The position numbers were made by a program, and so were the translations under genes. This document shows positions 51,487 to 60,086 of a stretch of 64,000 bases of DNA, in pieces; position 1 is the stretch's first letter; the number at the start of each line of letters is the position of its first letter. The notes beneath the pieces were generated by a model that saw only the letters and a list, made by a program, of their open reading frames with translations, did no database searches and was not told the origin of the DNA. The stretch spans positions 1 to 64,000 of the forward strand of contig NZ_LMUF01000001.1 of assembly GCF_009766085.1 (NCBI RefSeq). Direction: 5' to 3'. The DNA comes from Burkholderia sp. S171 (GTDB lineage Bacteria > Pseudomonadota > Gammaproteobacteria > Burkholderiales > Burkholderiaceae).

Positions 51487-53721
51487 TCATGCGCTTTGCA
51501 GTTGACGGCCAACGGGCAACTGCCGCAAGCGCTTGCCGGTGGCGGCGAAAATTGCGTTGGTCAGCGCGGGAGCAAGTGCTGCTGTACCGGGTTCGCCGAT
51601 GCCTCCTGGCGCCTCGCTGCTCTTCACGATATGCACCTCGATAGGCGGTGTCTGATCAATCCGCAGCATCCGGTAATCCGTGAAGTTGGATTGCTCGACG
51701 CGACCATCCTTGATCGTGATCTCGCTATAAAGCGCTGCCGTGATGCCGAAGATAATGCCGCCCTGGATCTGCGCCTCGATGGTGTTTGGATTCACCACCA
51801 TGCCGCAATCCACCGCGCAGACCACGCGGTTCACGGCCACTTCGCCGTCGCCGTTCACGGTCACGTCCACCACCATGCCGAAGAAGCTGCCGAACGCGTG
51901 CATGACCGATACCCCGCGTCCCTGGCCCTTTGGCAGCGTGTTGCCCCAGCCGGCTTCATGGGCGGCCACGTCGAGCACGTTCTGCGCGCGCGGCGTCTTG
52001 CCTAGCAAGTCGTGGCGATACTTCACCGGATCGACCTTCGCTTGGGCCGCGAGTTCGTCCATGAAACTTTCGACGACGAAGGTGCCGCGAGTCGGACCCA
52101 CGCCGCGCCAGAACGCGGTGGGGATGTCCATGGGTTCCTGCCGCACATAGTCGATGAACTGATTCGGGAGGTCGTAGGGCAGGTCGGCGGCCACTTCCAC
52201 CGCGTCGGGATCAAGGCCGTTCTTGAATGCGGGCGGAGCGAAACGTGCCATCACGGACGACCCCACTATCCGATGCTGCCACGCGACGGGCTTGCCGTTG
52301 GCATCGAGGCCGGCGGAGATGACGTCGTAGTAATACGGGCGATACATGTCGTGCTGGACGTCCTCCTCGCGCGTCCACGTGACCTTCACGGGCGTGCCGA
52401 CCTGCTTGCCGACCTTCAGCGCCTGGCCGATAAAATCGGTTTCCAGCCGGCGCCCGAAGCCGCCGCCGAGCAAATGGTTGTGCACGGTGATCTTGTCGGC
52501 GGTCAGGCCGGTGATCTTCACGGCCGTATCCACCGCACGCGTGGGGACCTGCGTGCCCACCCAGATATCGCAGCCGTCAGCGCGCACCGACACCGTGCAG
52601 TTCACCGGTTCCATGGTGGCGTGCGCGAGGAAGGGTTGTTGGTACACCGCATCAATGCGCGTCTTGGCGTCGTTGAAGCCTTTCTTGACGTCGCCGTCCT
52701 TACGCGCCACGGCGCCATCGCGCTTCGATGCATCGGCGAGTTGCTGCACCACTTTGGCCGTCGAAAAGTCCGCGCCGCGACCTTCGTTCCATGTGATATC
52801 GAGCGCTGCCGCGCCGCGTTTGGCGGCCCACGTATGGTCTCCGATTACGGCGACGCCGTTGTCGAGCTTGATCACCTGGCGAACGCCGGGGATCTTCTTC
52901 GCGTTCGTGTCATCGACGGAGACAAGCGTACCGCCGAACACCGGGCTATTCACAATGGCGGCATAGACCATGCCCGGCACCCGGACATCGAGTCCGAACA
53001 TGGCCGTGCCGTCCACTTTTTCGGGCGAGTCGAGACGCTTGGCGGCGGTGCCAATCAGTTTGAAATCCTTTGGATCTTTAAGCGGCACATTCTGCGGCGG
53101 GGGCAGTTTCGCGGCGGCATCGACGAGCTGTCCGTAACCGATACGGCGATTGCTCGCGGCATGCACCACTTCGCCTTTCTCTGCGTGGCACGACGCCGGA
53201 TCGACCTGCCATTGCTGCGCCGCCGCGGAAATGAGCATCACGCGTGCGGTTGCACCGGCCTTTCGCATGGGCTCCCATGCATAGCGGATCGACGTCGATC
53301 CACCGGTCAACTGGCCGCCGAGCAGCGGGTCCATGAAGAGCTTTTCGTTCGGCGGCGCGTGATCGACCACCACGCTATCCAGCGGCACTTCCAGTTCTTC
53401 CGCGATCAGCATGGGGATGGACGTGTAGATTCCCTGGCCCATCTCGACCTTGGGAATCACCAACGTGACCTTGCCCGTTGCGTCGATCTGCACAAACGCG
53501 TTGGGTTCGAATACACCGCTTTGCGGCGCTTCATTGCCGTCGCCGCCAATCACCGATTTGGCATTGGGCGCTTCGCCCTGGCTTGCCGCGGGCAGGCTGA
53601 AACCCAGCATCAAGCCGCCGCCAACCGCTGCGCCGACCGATACCCCAAGCTTTAAAAACGTGCGCCGGTTCAGGCCGTCGGGCGCGCGACGGTTTTGTGC
53701 ATCGAGTAATCCTCGCGACAT
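51487..53721 (-). CDS. Molybdopterin-binding subunit of aldehyde/isoquinoline-type oxidoreductase
   Basis: A 744-residue xanthine-oxidase-family large subunit, similar to IorB of isoquinoline 1-oxidoreductase and to periplasmic aldehyde dehydrogenases. A Tat signal (NRRTFLKLGVSVGAAVGGGLMLGF) shows export after cofactor loading. Family motifs include VEMGQGIYTSIPMLIAEELEV, GGGFGRRLETDFI, FWRGVGPTRGTFVVESF and the C-terminal EPGTAALAPALTNAIFAATGKR with the catalytic Glu near the end. The start ATG at 53721 sits one base after the previous stop; the frame running to 53820 overlaps that gene. Three-subunit sets of this type oxidise aldehydes or N-heterocycles in the periplasm. The substrate is not defined by sequence. 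Confidence 0.9.
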   Translation of the reverse strand: MSRGLLDAQNRRAPDGLNRRTFLKLGVSVGAAVGGGLMLGFSLPAASQGEAPNAKSVIGGDGNEAPQSGVFEPNAFVQIDATGKVTLVIPKVEMGQGIYTSIPMLIAEELEVPLDSVVVDHAPPNEKLFMDPLLGGQLTGGSTSIRYAWEPMRKAGATARVMLISAAAQQWQVDPASCHAEKGEVVHAASNRRIGYGQLVDAAAKLPPPQNVPLKDPKDFKLIGTAAKRLDSPEKVDGTAMFGLDVRVPGMVYAAIVNSPVFGGTLVSVDDTNAKKIPGVRQVIKLDNGVAVIGDHTWAAKRGAAALDITWNEGRGADFSTAKVVQQLADASKRDGAVARKDGDVKKGFNDAKTRIDAVYQQPFLAHATMEPVNCTVSVRADGCDIWVGTQVPTRAVDTAVKITGLTADKITVHNHLLGGGFGRRLETDFIGQALKVGKQVGTPVKVTWTREEDVQHDMYRPYYYDVISAGLDANGKPVAWQHRIVGSSVMARFAPPAFKNGLDPDAVEVAADLPYDLPNQFIDYVRQEPMDIPTAFWRGVGPTRGTFVVESFMDELAAQAKVDPVKYRHDLLGKTPRAQNVLDVAAHEAGWGNTLPKGQGRGVSVMHAFGSFFGMVVDVTVNGDGEVAVNRVVCAVDCGMVVNPNTIEAQIQGGIIFGITAALYSEITIKDGRVEQSNFTDYRMLRIDQTPPIEVHIVKSSEAPGGIGEPGTAALAPALTNAIFAATGKRLRQLPVGRQLQSA

Positions 53722-53722
53722 G

Positions 53723-54184
53723 TCACGCCCCCTTGGCGGCGTGCTTGACCGCTGCACGGATACGGTTGTACGTACCGCAGCGGCAGATGTTGCCAGCCAT
53801 TGCGGCGTCGATATCGGCATCCGAGGGATTAGGGTTCGAGGCGATTAGCGAAGCCGCCGACATCACCTGACCCGACTGACAGTACCCGCACTGCACCACA
53901 TCGAGCGCGAGCCATGCGTCCTGCACTTTCTTTCCTGCAGGCGTGGTGTTGACGGCCTCAATGGTCGTCACCTTGCGATCGCCGACCGCCGCGATCGGCA
54001 GCACGCAGGAGCGCACCGCCTGACCGTCGAGGTGCACGGTGCACGCGCCGCATTGCGCGATACCGCAGCCGAATTTGGTGCCCGTGAGACCGACCAGATC
54101 GCGCAGCACCCAGAGGAGCGGCATGTCGGGAGGGGCGTCGACGGTGTGAGATTCGCCGTTGATGGAAAGGGTCGTCATCTGCAA
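53723..54184 (-). CDS. 2Fe-2S subunit of aldehyde/isoquinoline-type oxidoreductase
   Basis: A 153-residue protein with two 2Fe-2S clusters. The plant-type cluster uses [17 protein letters not shown] plus a Cys after GQAVRSC; the second uses [10 protein letters not shown] and [11 protein letters not shown]. It passes electrons from the molybdopterin centre to the cytochrome. It is first in the operon and its stop is one base before the start of the large subunit. Start codons at 54184 or 54178 (MTTLSING) are both possible. It has no signal peptide and is presumably exported with the Tat-targeted large subunit. Confidence 0.93.
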   Translation of the reverse strand: MQMTTLSINGESHTVDAPPDMPLLWVLRDLVGLTGTKFGCGIAQCGACTVHLDGQAVRSCVLPIAAVGDRKVTTIEAVNTTPAGKKVQDAWLALDVVQCGYCQSGQVMSAASLIASNPNPSDADIDAAMAGNICRCGTYNRIRAAVKHAAKGA

Positions 54185-54422
54185 CTCCAGTTGTCGTGGG
54201 GGATTTTTATAGTCGTTCTTAATTCGAAACCTTATACAAGATTACGACTATTCGTGCTGAATTGCCTATAGGTCTTGGCTGCGGGTCTTGGCTGTGCATG
54301 GCCGGAGCTGCTTTTTACTAGTGGAGAAAAAGATTGTGGAATAAAGGGTTGAGCAACGGGGTTAGCGCTGGCATTGATGTCTATCACGCGTCCTTCACGC
54401 CAGTCCTTCGAGGTGAATTGCC

Positions 54423-54920
54423 ATGCCTTCCAATTTCATTACGGTCCTGCGTACGCGCTGCGTGGCTGCTGCCGCGATCTCCGTCGCCGCCGTTGCGCTA
54501 GGTTCAGCCAGTTCCCCGGCCCGTGCAGCAGATGCGGCGACAGCAGGCCCGGAAACGCCATTTCTTCAGGAAAACGATCAGGCGATGACGCGCATGATGG
54601 ACGGCATGTCTATCAAGCCCAGCGGCGACGTCGACCGCGATTTCACCGCGATGATGATTCCGCATCATCAAGGCGCAATCGATATGGCGCAAGCCGAACT
54701 ACGCTATGGACACAACGAGCAATTACGTCGGATAGCTCAGGAAATCATCGTTGAACAGCAGCAGGAAATCACCGCCATGCACCTCGCACTCGGTCAGCCG
54801 TTGCCGCCTTCGGCACCGGCTCCGGATCAAAGCCAGGCGCCGGCAAACGCAGCACCCGCCCAAGCCACATCCAACACAACGATGCCCATGCACATGCGTA
54901 TGGATCAGGAGATGAAATGA
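54423..54920 (+). CDS. DUF305 family protein
   Basis: A 165-residue exported protein with a signal peptide (about 1-34, ending ARAADAA). The DUF305 core reads DFTAMMIPHHQGAIDMAQAELRYGHNEQLRRIAQEIIVEQQQEI (about 75-120) and is rich in His and Met, a metal-binding pattern. A Pro/Ala/Gln-rich tail ends MPMHMRMDQEMK. DUF305 proteins are often found with copper-handling or cytochrome genes. It overlaps the beta-propeller gene by four bases (ATGA), so the two are translated together. Confidence 0.85.
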   Translation: MPSNFITVLRTRCVAAAAISVAAVALGSASSPARAADAATAGPETPFLQENDQAMTRMMDGMSIKPSGDVDRDFTAMMIPHHQGAIDMAQAELRYGHNEQLRRIAQEIIVEQQQEITAMHLALGQPLPPSAPAPDQSQAPANAAPAQATSNTTMPMHMRMDQEMK

Positions 54921-56401
54921 AACGAGCCACTCTATTTTCCGCCGCGCTGACGGTGTTCGCGACGGCCGCATTCGGGGTAATCCCGCAGCTTGCCTGCGCA
55001 GGACAGGCGCCGGATCTCGCGTCCGCACCTGACGTGGCGATCAGCCATCACGACCGCGTCTATGCGGCCGAACAGTTCTCGAATACGGTCTCCGTTACCG
55101 ACCCCGTCGACAATAGACTGGTAGGCGTAATTCGTCTTGGCGACCCGTCACCGGGCAATTTCAGCCCGTTGTACAAGGGCCAGGTACTCGTGCATGGCAT
55201 GGGTTTCTCGCCCGACCATCGTACGATCGCGGTGGTCTCGATCGGCTCGAATTCTGTATCGTTCATTGACACGCAGACCAACGCCGTCAAGCATGTAACT
55301 TATGTTGGCCGAGCGCCTCACGAGGCGTTTTTTACTCCGGACGGCAACGAGGTCTGGGTGACCGTGCGGGGAGAAAACTACGTGTCGGTGCTGGATGGCC
55401 ACACGTATGAAGAGAAGACCCGCATCATCACGCCCGCAGGTCCGGGCATGCAGATTTTCTCGCCCGACGGCAAATACGGGTACGTGTGCTCATCGTTCAA
55501 TCCAGAAGTGGATGTGATTTCCGTGGCCGATCACAAACTCGTCGGCAAAGTCACGCAGGTCAGTCCGTTCTGCCCGAACATTGCGGCCACGCCCGACGGC
55601 AAGCAGGTCTGGTTCACGCTGAAAGATACGGGCAAAACGCAAGTCTTCGACGCTCGTCCGCCGTTCGCCACGCTCAAGGTGCTTGATACAGGTCCGATCA
55701 CGAACCACGTGAACATCGTGCATAACGCCAACGGTACATTTGCTTATGTGACGGTCGGCGGCCTGAACCAGGTGAAGGTGTTCCGTACCGACGACTTCTC
55801 GCAAGTCGCCACCATCCCGGTCGGAAAATTGCCGCATGGAATCTGGCCATCAGGCGATGGCAGCCGCGTATATGTCGGCCTGGAAAATGCCGATGGGATG
55901 ACGGCTATCGATACCTTGACGAATAAAGTTATCGCCACTATTCCGATCGGGCAGGCGCCGCAAGCAGTTGTCTATGTGCCGAACGCGGTGCCTGAAGGTG
56001 ACGGCACGCAGAACACGCAACCGCTTGGGTTGGCAGGCGAGAGTGCGCACCTCAGTTTGGTGCCGGTAGGGGCGGCCCAGCAGACGGACACGGCGCCGAC
56101 CAGCGTCGCACTATTCGATCAGGGCTTGCTGCAGGTGCTGCAGGCATCGGCTACGGGCTTGCAGCCGAAATCGCCCTATGTGCTGGGTCTATCCGATAAC
56201 CCCGATGGCAGCGGCAATGTGGAATCGCTTGCGTTGTTCATGACGAACCCGGCCGGCGCGGCGATTGTCGATGCGATCGGGCAGATCCGTCAGGTAGTCG
56301 TGCCAGGGACCAGTAGCGCCGCCGACAAACGGCGCTATCTGGTGATTGCGCCCCAAGTCTCGGGTAAGCCGGGTACGCCTGTTCAAGTGCAAGCGCTTTA
56401 G
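54917..56401 (+). CDS. YncE-like beta-propeller protein
   Basis: A 494-residue periplasmic protein. A signal peptide (about 1-29, ending CAGQA) is followed by six or seven blades of 40-45 residues with the repeat form NTVSVTDPVDNRLVGVIRLG, NSVSFIDTQTNAVKHVTYVG, GKTQVFDARPPF, NQVKVFRTDDFSQVATIPVGKLPHGIWPSGDGSRVYVG and DGMTAIDTLTNKVIATIPIGQAPQA. These are YVTN-type (YncE/surface-layer) repeats that bind proteins or DNA. A non-repeat C-terminal domain (about 370-494) is added. It is overlapped by the DUF305 gene and ends at a terminator. The ligand is unknown. Confidence 0.83.
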   Translation: MKRATLFSAALTVFATAAFGVIPQLACAGQAPDLASAPDVAISHHDRVYAAEQFSNTVSVTDPVDNRLVGVIRLGDPSPGNFSPLYKGQVLVHGMGFSPDHRTIAVVSIGSNSVSFIDTQTNAVKHVTYVGRAPHEAFFTPDGNEVWVTVRGENYVSVLDGHTYEEKTRIITPAGPGMQIFSPDGKYGYVCSSFNPEVDVISVADHKLVGKVTQVSPFCPNIAATPDGKQVWFTLKDTGKTQVFDARPPFATLKVLDTGPITNHVNIVHNANGTFAYVTVGGLNQVKVFRTDDFSQVATIPVGKLPHGIWPSGDGSRVYVGLENADGMTAIDTLTNKVIATIPIGQAPQAVVYVPNAVPEGDGTQNTQPLGLAGESAHLSLVPVGAAQQTDTAPTSVALFDQGLLQVLQASATGLQPKSPYVLGLSDNPDGSGNVESLALFMTNPAGAAIVDAIGQIRQVVVPGTSSAADKRRYLVIAPQVSGKPGTPVQVQAL

Positions 56402-56442
56402 GCATTCCAAGTTTCTCGTTTTGCTCGGAGCAAATGCATGCG

Positions 56443-56473
56443 GCCGCCGGAGTTAATGCTCCGGCGGCTTTTT
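56443..56473 (+). terminator. Rho-independent terminator
   Basis: GCCGCCGGAG (56443-56452) and CTCCGGCGGC (56459-56468) form a perfect 10-bp stem with a 6-nt loop, followed by TTTTT. It ends the DUF305/beta-propeller operon. Confidence 0.9.
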
Positions 56474-56613
56474 GTTGGTTGCCGCTATGTTTGTCTTAAG
56501 TGCCTGCGACGTCGTGCAGCCACGCCTCAATTTATTTTCGACGACTCAGGAATAAATCCGGCAGGAAATGGGTTAGCCCTAGTACCAACCCGTTAAACAC
56601 ATTGGAGTCGAAA

Positions 56614-56940
56614 ATGAAGACACTTGCCTTGCTTACGTTGTCCGCCGCCGTCCTGGTTTCCTCAAGCGCTTTCGCGCAAGGACTGACCCGTTCCGAAGTT
56701 CGCCAGCAACTGGTGGAAGCGCAACAAAATGGTTCGGAGTACGTGTCGAATGCATCGTACCCGGATATCCCCCCGGTGTTTCAGAACCAGGCCGCAAATC
56801 AGCAGAAAAACGCAAGCGCGTACGGCGGTGTTGCTGCCGGCTCGAACGTTGGCGCCCCGCGCGCCAGGATGAGTGGTACGCAAGCTCCTGAAGCCTGCGT
56901 TGGCCCTGTCAGCTTCTGCAATATCTATGCGGGGTCGTGA
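56614..56940 (+). CDS. DUF4148 family secreted protein
   Basis: A 108-residue protein with a Sec signal (MKTLALLTLSAAVLVSSSAFAQ) followed by the family segment GLTRSEVRQQLVEAQQNG and an Ala/Asn/Gln-rich rest. Two cysteines at the C-terminal end (EACVGPVSFCN) could form a disulfide. DUF4148 is common in Burkholderia and relatives and of unknown function. The ATG at 56614 is chosen; the longer frame to 56500 has no signal. It is related in style to the pair at 7597 and 7961 but belongs to a different subtype, with an N-terminal rather than C-terminal motif. Confidence 0.8.
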   Translation: MKTLALLTLSAAVLVSSSAFAQGLTRSEVRQQLVEAQQNGSEYVSNASYPDIPPVFQNQAANQQKNASAYGGVAAGSNVGAPRARMSGTQAPEACVGPVSFCNIYAGS

Positions 56941-57056
56941 GCAGGGCATAGCAAGCAGTTGGCCGTCGTCTGACTGCCAACCGCCATTGCTCGGAATGAA
57001 TGGCCCATCCCTGAGCGACACCGGTAAGCCGTTTGCGATGATTCAGCGTGGGAAGC

Positions 57057-57087
57057 ATGGCGCAGAACGATTTATCGTCTGCGCCAT
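57057..57087. terminator. Hairpin between convergent genes
   Basis: ATGGCGCAGAACGAT (57057-57071) pairs with ATCGTCTGCGCCAT (57074-57087) with one bulged base. It lies between the DUF4148 gene and the AhpD-like gene, which converge. A weak T-stretch follows on the plus side. Confidence 0.45.
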
Positions 57088-57097
57088 GCTCGTTTGA

Positions 57098-57535
57098 TCA
57101 GGCCGGCATCTTGCGAAACGCGATCGCAAAACGGTTCCAACTGTTGATCGACGTCACCAGCAGCGTCAGGTCCACGATCTCTTCTTCGGTGAAATGCGGT
57201 CGCACGGCTTCCCAGACGGCATCGGGTACATGGTCATGCGAGACCAGCGTGAGCGCTTCGGTCCATTCCAGCGCCGCGCGTTCGCGGTCCGTGAAGAACG
57301 GCGTCTCACGCCATACCACCACAGCTGCCAGCCGGCGATCCGTCTCACCACCCTTGCGCGCATCGGTCGTGTGCATGTCTACACAGAAGGCGCAGCCATT
57401 GATCTGCGATGCACGCAGGCGTACCAGTTCCGCCAGCGGTTTTTCCAACGATGACTTACCAATGTACTCTTCCACCGCAATCAGGGCCTTGATGGCGGAC
57501 GGCTTGGCTTTGTAGAAATCCAGACGAGTTTGCAT
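57098..57535 (-). CDS. Carboxymuconolactone decarboxylase-family (AhpD-like) protein
   Basis: A 145-residue protein with the AhpD-like fold. The redox motif CAFCVDMH (Cys-x-x-Cys with the following His) lies at about residue 48 in LVRLRASQINGCAFCVDMHTTDARKGG. Proteins of this type act as alkylhydroperoxidase reducers or as YciW-like enzymes. The gene is divergent from the cytochrome oxidase operon (419 bp apart). It stands alone. It could serve in oxidative stress defence. Confidence 0.88.
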   Translation of the reverse strand: MQTRLDFYKAKPSAIKALIAVEEYIGKSSLEKPLAELVRLRASQINGCAFCVDMHTTDARKGGETDRRLAAVVVWRETPFFTDRERAALEWTEALTLVSHDHVPDAVWEAVRPHFTEEEIVDLTLLVTSINSWNRFAIAFRKMPA

Positions 57536-57742
57536 GATGTCTCCTTTGATTTAAACGATGCCCGATGCGGCGACTTGAGTAAGCTTAGGCGTTTCACCGA
57601 ACTTTTTAAATAACCGATTCCGCCTGATTTTCGGTAGACAGTGGCGAAGCATCCGACGGTTGTCTCAAGCCAGCCGGCACTATCCGCGCCCTAGCAAAAC
57701 ACTTAAAGAAAAAGCCGATGCCCGGAAAATAATGCGGGTTCT

Positions 57743-57756
57743 TTGACATGGATCAT
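57743..57756 (+). promoter_or_regulatory. FNR/ANR-like site, first
   Basis: TTGAC-ATGG-ATCAT matches the FNR/ANR consensus TTGAT-N4-ATCAA at eight of ten positions. It lies 198 bp before the first gene of the oxidase operon. Confidence 0.5.
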
Positions 57757-57785
57757 TGAACGTTCAAGCTCATTATTTCGGCATG

Positions 57786-57799
57786 TTGAATCATCTCAA
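57786..57799 (+). promoter_or_regulatory. FNR/ANR-like site, second
   Basis: TTGAATCATCTCAA has the exact TTGA-N6-TCAA core of FNR/ANR sites. It lies 43 bp from the first candidate and 154 bp before the first oxidase-operon gene. Such sites mark control by oxygen limitation. Confidence 0.55.
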
Positions 57800-57953
57800 T
57801 AATGATTAATAATGCGTGAAATCATGTGAATCTTAGCGCTCGGCAAATCGGCCTAAGTGCTTTAAGCTCACCTACCAGTGCAGTTGCCTGGTTATAAAAA
57901 ATTAGCTGTAGCGAAATACTGCAGACACAAAAACCCGATCGAGGGATACAACG

Positions 57954-58670
57954 GTGGGCATACGCAGCGTCGTCTTAACACTAGTGCTGCTCGCAACTTC
58001 AAGCCTGCATGCATTCGCCGCTGGCGAGGCGCCGGCCGAGAGGGCGCCTGACACCATGCAAGCGCGCGTGCTCGGTTGCGCGGCGTGTCATGGCGCGCAG
58101 GGTGAAGGCACAAGCAACGACTATTACCCGCGCCTCTCAGGCAAGCCTGCTGGTTATCTTTACAACCAATTGCTCGCCTTCAGAGACGGTCGTCGGAAGT
58201 ACCCGCCAATGAATTATTTATTGGCTTATCTCCCTGATCCGTATCTGATGAAAATCGCGGAATACTTTGCCGCCGAGCATCCGCCATTTCCCGCTCCTAC
58301 GCCTGTGACTGCCGATACCGCAACGCTTGCGCTAGGCAAAACATTGGTCAATAGCGGTGCCGCGTCACGCAAGATCCCCGCATGCGTTGCATGTCACGGT
58401 GCGGCGCTGACCGGCATGGAGCCGGCCATTCCGGGCTTGCTCGGCCTGCACTCCGACTACATCAGCGCGCAGTTAGGCGCATGGCGTTACGGTACGCGCA
58501 CCACGCTCGCGCCCGATTGCATGCATGACGTCGCCACGAAACTGGCCGACCGGGACATCACGGCTATCGCGGCGTATCTGGCTTCGTTGCCTGCACCGGA
58601 GAATCCCGCGCCGGTGGCGGCAGGGTCACTCAAGATGCCGCTCGCTTGCGGCACTGTCCCTAAACAATAG
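57954..58670 (+). CDS. Diheme cytochrome c (oxidase operon)
   Basis: A 238-residue periplasmic cytochrome c. A signal peptide (about 1-22) is followed by two class I domains with haem sites CAACH (42-46) and CVACH (144-148). Axial methionine candidates are in RKYPPMNYL and APDCMHD. The start is GTG at 57954, after GAGGG. It is first in the operon, 14 bp before the triheme cytochrome. Diheme proteins of this form (cytochrome c4-like) feed electrons to a terminal oxidase. Confidence 0.87.
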   Translation: MGIRSVVLTLVLLATSSLHAFAAGEAPAERAPDTMQARVLGCAACHGAQGEGTSNDYYPRLSGKPAGYLYNQLLAFRDGRRKYPPMNYLLAYLPDPYLMKIAEYFAAEHPPFPAPTPVTADTATLALGKTLVNSGAASRKIPACVACHGAALTGMEPAIPGLLGLHSDYISAQLGAWRYGTRTTLAPDCMHDVATKLADRDITAIAAYLASLPAPENPAPVAAGSLKMPLACGTVPKQ

Positions 58671-58684
58671 GCGAGGAAATAGAC

Positions 58685-59920
58685 GTGCTAAGTTTCCGTG
58701 CCCTCATGCTTGTTTGCGCTTGCGTCGTGACGTTGAATGCACGCGCCGCCGATCCCGCAGTGATTGCTCGTGGCGAATATCTCTCTCGCGCCGGCGATTG
58801 CATCGCGTGCCATACAGTACCCGCGGGCAAACTATTCGGCGGTGGCCGCGCAATGGAAACGCCGTTCGGCACGCTCTATACGCCGAACATTTCATCGGAT
58901 AGAGAGACCGGTATTGGCAAGTGGACCTCGGCTGAGTTCTACACCATGATGCATACGGGCAAGGCGCGCGACGGCCAGCTCCTTTATCCGGCCATGCCGT
59001 TTGCTTCCTACACCAAGGTCACGCGCGACGACTCCGACGCAATCTACGCGTACCTGTTGTCCACGCCGCCCATTCATCAGCCTAATCGTGCGCATGAATT
59101 GCGGTTCCCGTTCAACCAGCGCTCATTGCTGTACGGATGGCGCATGCTGTACATGAAGCCCGGCGAATACCAGCCTGACACCACGCAATCGGTGGAATGG
59201 AATCGCGGTGCTTATCTGGTTGAAGGGCTCGGCCATTGCACGATGTGCCATACCGCGATCAATGCGCTGGGCGGCAATTCACCTTCCAAGCGCTTCGAAG
59301 GAGGCTTGATCCCGGTGCAGAACTGGTATGCACCTTCGCTGACATCGAATAAGGAAGCGGGGCTGGGCGACTGGAGCATCGAGGACATATCGGACCTGCT
59401 CCAGTCGGGCGTGTCGAATCGTGGGGCCGTGTATGGGCCCATGGCCGAGGTCGTGTACGACAGCTTCCAGTATCTGACGGATCAGGACATTCACGCGGTG
59501 GCGGTGTATTTGAAGACGTTGCCTGCGCGTGCCGGCGAAAAGCCTGCGCCTGCAACTGCCGCGGTCACCGAACAACAGACCAGCCTTTCGCCGCTGGGGA
59601 AAAAGATCTACGACGCGCAATGCGCGCTGTGCCATGCATCGCAAGGGCAGGGCAAGCTGCCGCATTTCCCGCCTTTGGCGAACAACCAGTCGATCCAGAT
59701 GACGTCGTCGGTGAATCCGATTCGCATGGTGCTGAACGGCGGATATGCGCCGGGCACGAAGAAGAACCCGATGCCCTATGGCATGCCGCCGTTCGCTCAG
59801 TCGCTCTCCGATGTCGAGGTCGCAGCAGTGGTCACGTATATCCGCACGGCCTGGGGCAATCACGGCACACCGGTGAGCGTCAAGGAAGTCAACACGTTGC
59901 GCTCAGCGCCACTTTATTGA
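58685..59920 (+). CDS. Triheme cytochrome c (oxidase operon)
   Basis: A 411-residue periplasmic cytochrome with a signal peptide (about 1-22) and haem sites CIACH (39-43), CTMCH (about 185) and CALCH (about 317). It is similar in layout to the cytochrome subunit of alcohol/aldehyde dehydrogenases and to the protein at 50204-51475. The start is GTG at 58685 with AGGA upstream. It lies between the diheme cytochrome and the small oxidase subunit (7 bp to the next start). A partner dehydrogenase is absent here, so it may collect electrons from other periplasmic enzymes, including the oxidoreductase at 51-54 kb, and pass them to the oxidase. Confidence 0.88.
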   Translation: MLSFRALMLVCACVVTLNARAADPAVIARGEYLSRAGDCIACHTVPAGKLFGGGRAMETPFGTLYTPNISSDRETGIGKWTSAEFYTMMHTGKARDGQLLYPAMPFASYTKVTRDDSDAIYAYLLSTPPIHQPNRAHELRFPFNQRSLLYGWRMLYMKPGEYQPDTTQSVEWNRGAYLVEGLGHCTMCHTAINALGGNSPSKRFEGGLIPVQNWYAPSLTSNKEAGLGDWSIEDISDLLQSGVSNRGAVYGPMAEVVYDSFQYLTDQDIHAVAVYLKTLPARAGEKPAPATAAVTEQQTSLSPLGKKIYDAQCALCHASQGQGKLPHFPPLANNQSIQMTSSVNPIRMVLNGGYAPGTKKNPMPYGMPPFAQSLSDVEVAAVVTYIRTAWGNHGTPVSVKEVNTLRSAPLY

Positions 59921-59927
59921 GGACGTC

Positions 59928-60086
59928 ATGACTGATTCCGAGAAAGAAGATGCCGCTGTCGATGAGATCGTGCGAGACGGGCCACACGGCGCGATCGCGC
60001 TGGCCGGAGCGGCCACGGCCGTTGTGATCGGCTTGTGGTTTGTGTTTTATTTCTTCGTCTTCTTACCCCGCGGCGTTATCCAATGA
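59928..60086 (+). CDS. Small single-span oxidase subunit (subunit IIa-like)
   Basis: A 52-residue protein. A charged N-tail (MTDSEKEDAAVDEIVRDG) is followed by one membrane helix (about 22-46, ALAGAATAVVIGLWFVFYFF) and a short end LPRGVIQ. It lies directly before the subunit II gene and overlaps its start by four bases (ATGA), so coupling is tight. In Thermus ba3 oxidase a one-helix subunit IIa supplements the short subunit II. The gene is short enough to be skipped by gene finders. Identity is inferred from size, topology and position. Confidence 0.75.
   Translation: MTDSEKEDAAVDEIVRDGPHGAIALAGAATAVVIGLWFVFYFFVFLPRGVIQ

Larger units (their letters stand above)
57536..57953. other. Control region of the cytochrome oxidase operon
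   Basis: A 418-bp gap between the AhpD-like gene and the oxidase operon. Two FNR/ANR-type dyads lie in it (57743-57756 and 57786-57799). No gene is seen. Confidence 0.55.

Noticed and set aside
52012..53655. 547-residue open frame antisense to the molybdopterin subunit
   Set aside because: The minus-strand gene has full family motifs; this frame has none.
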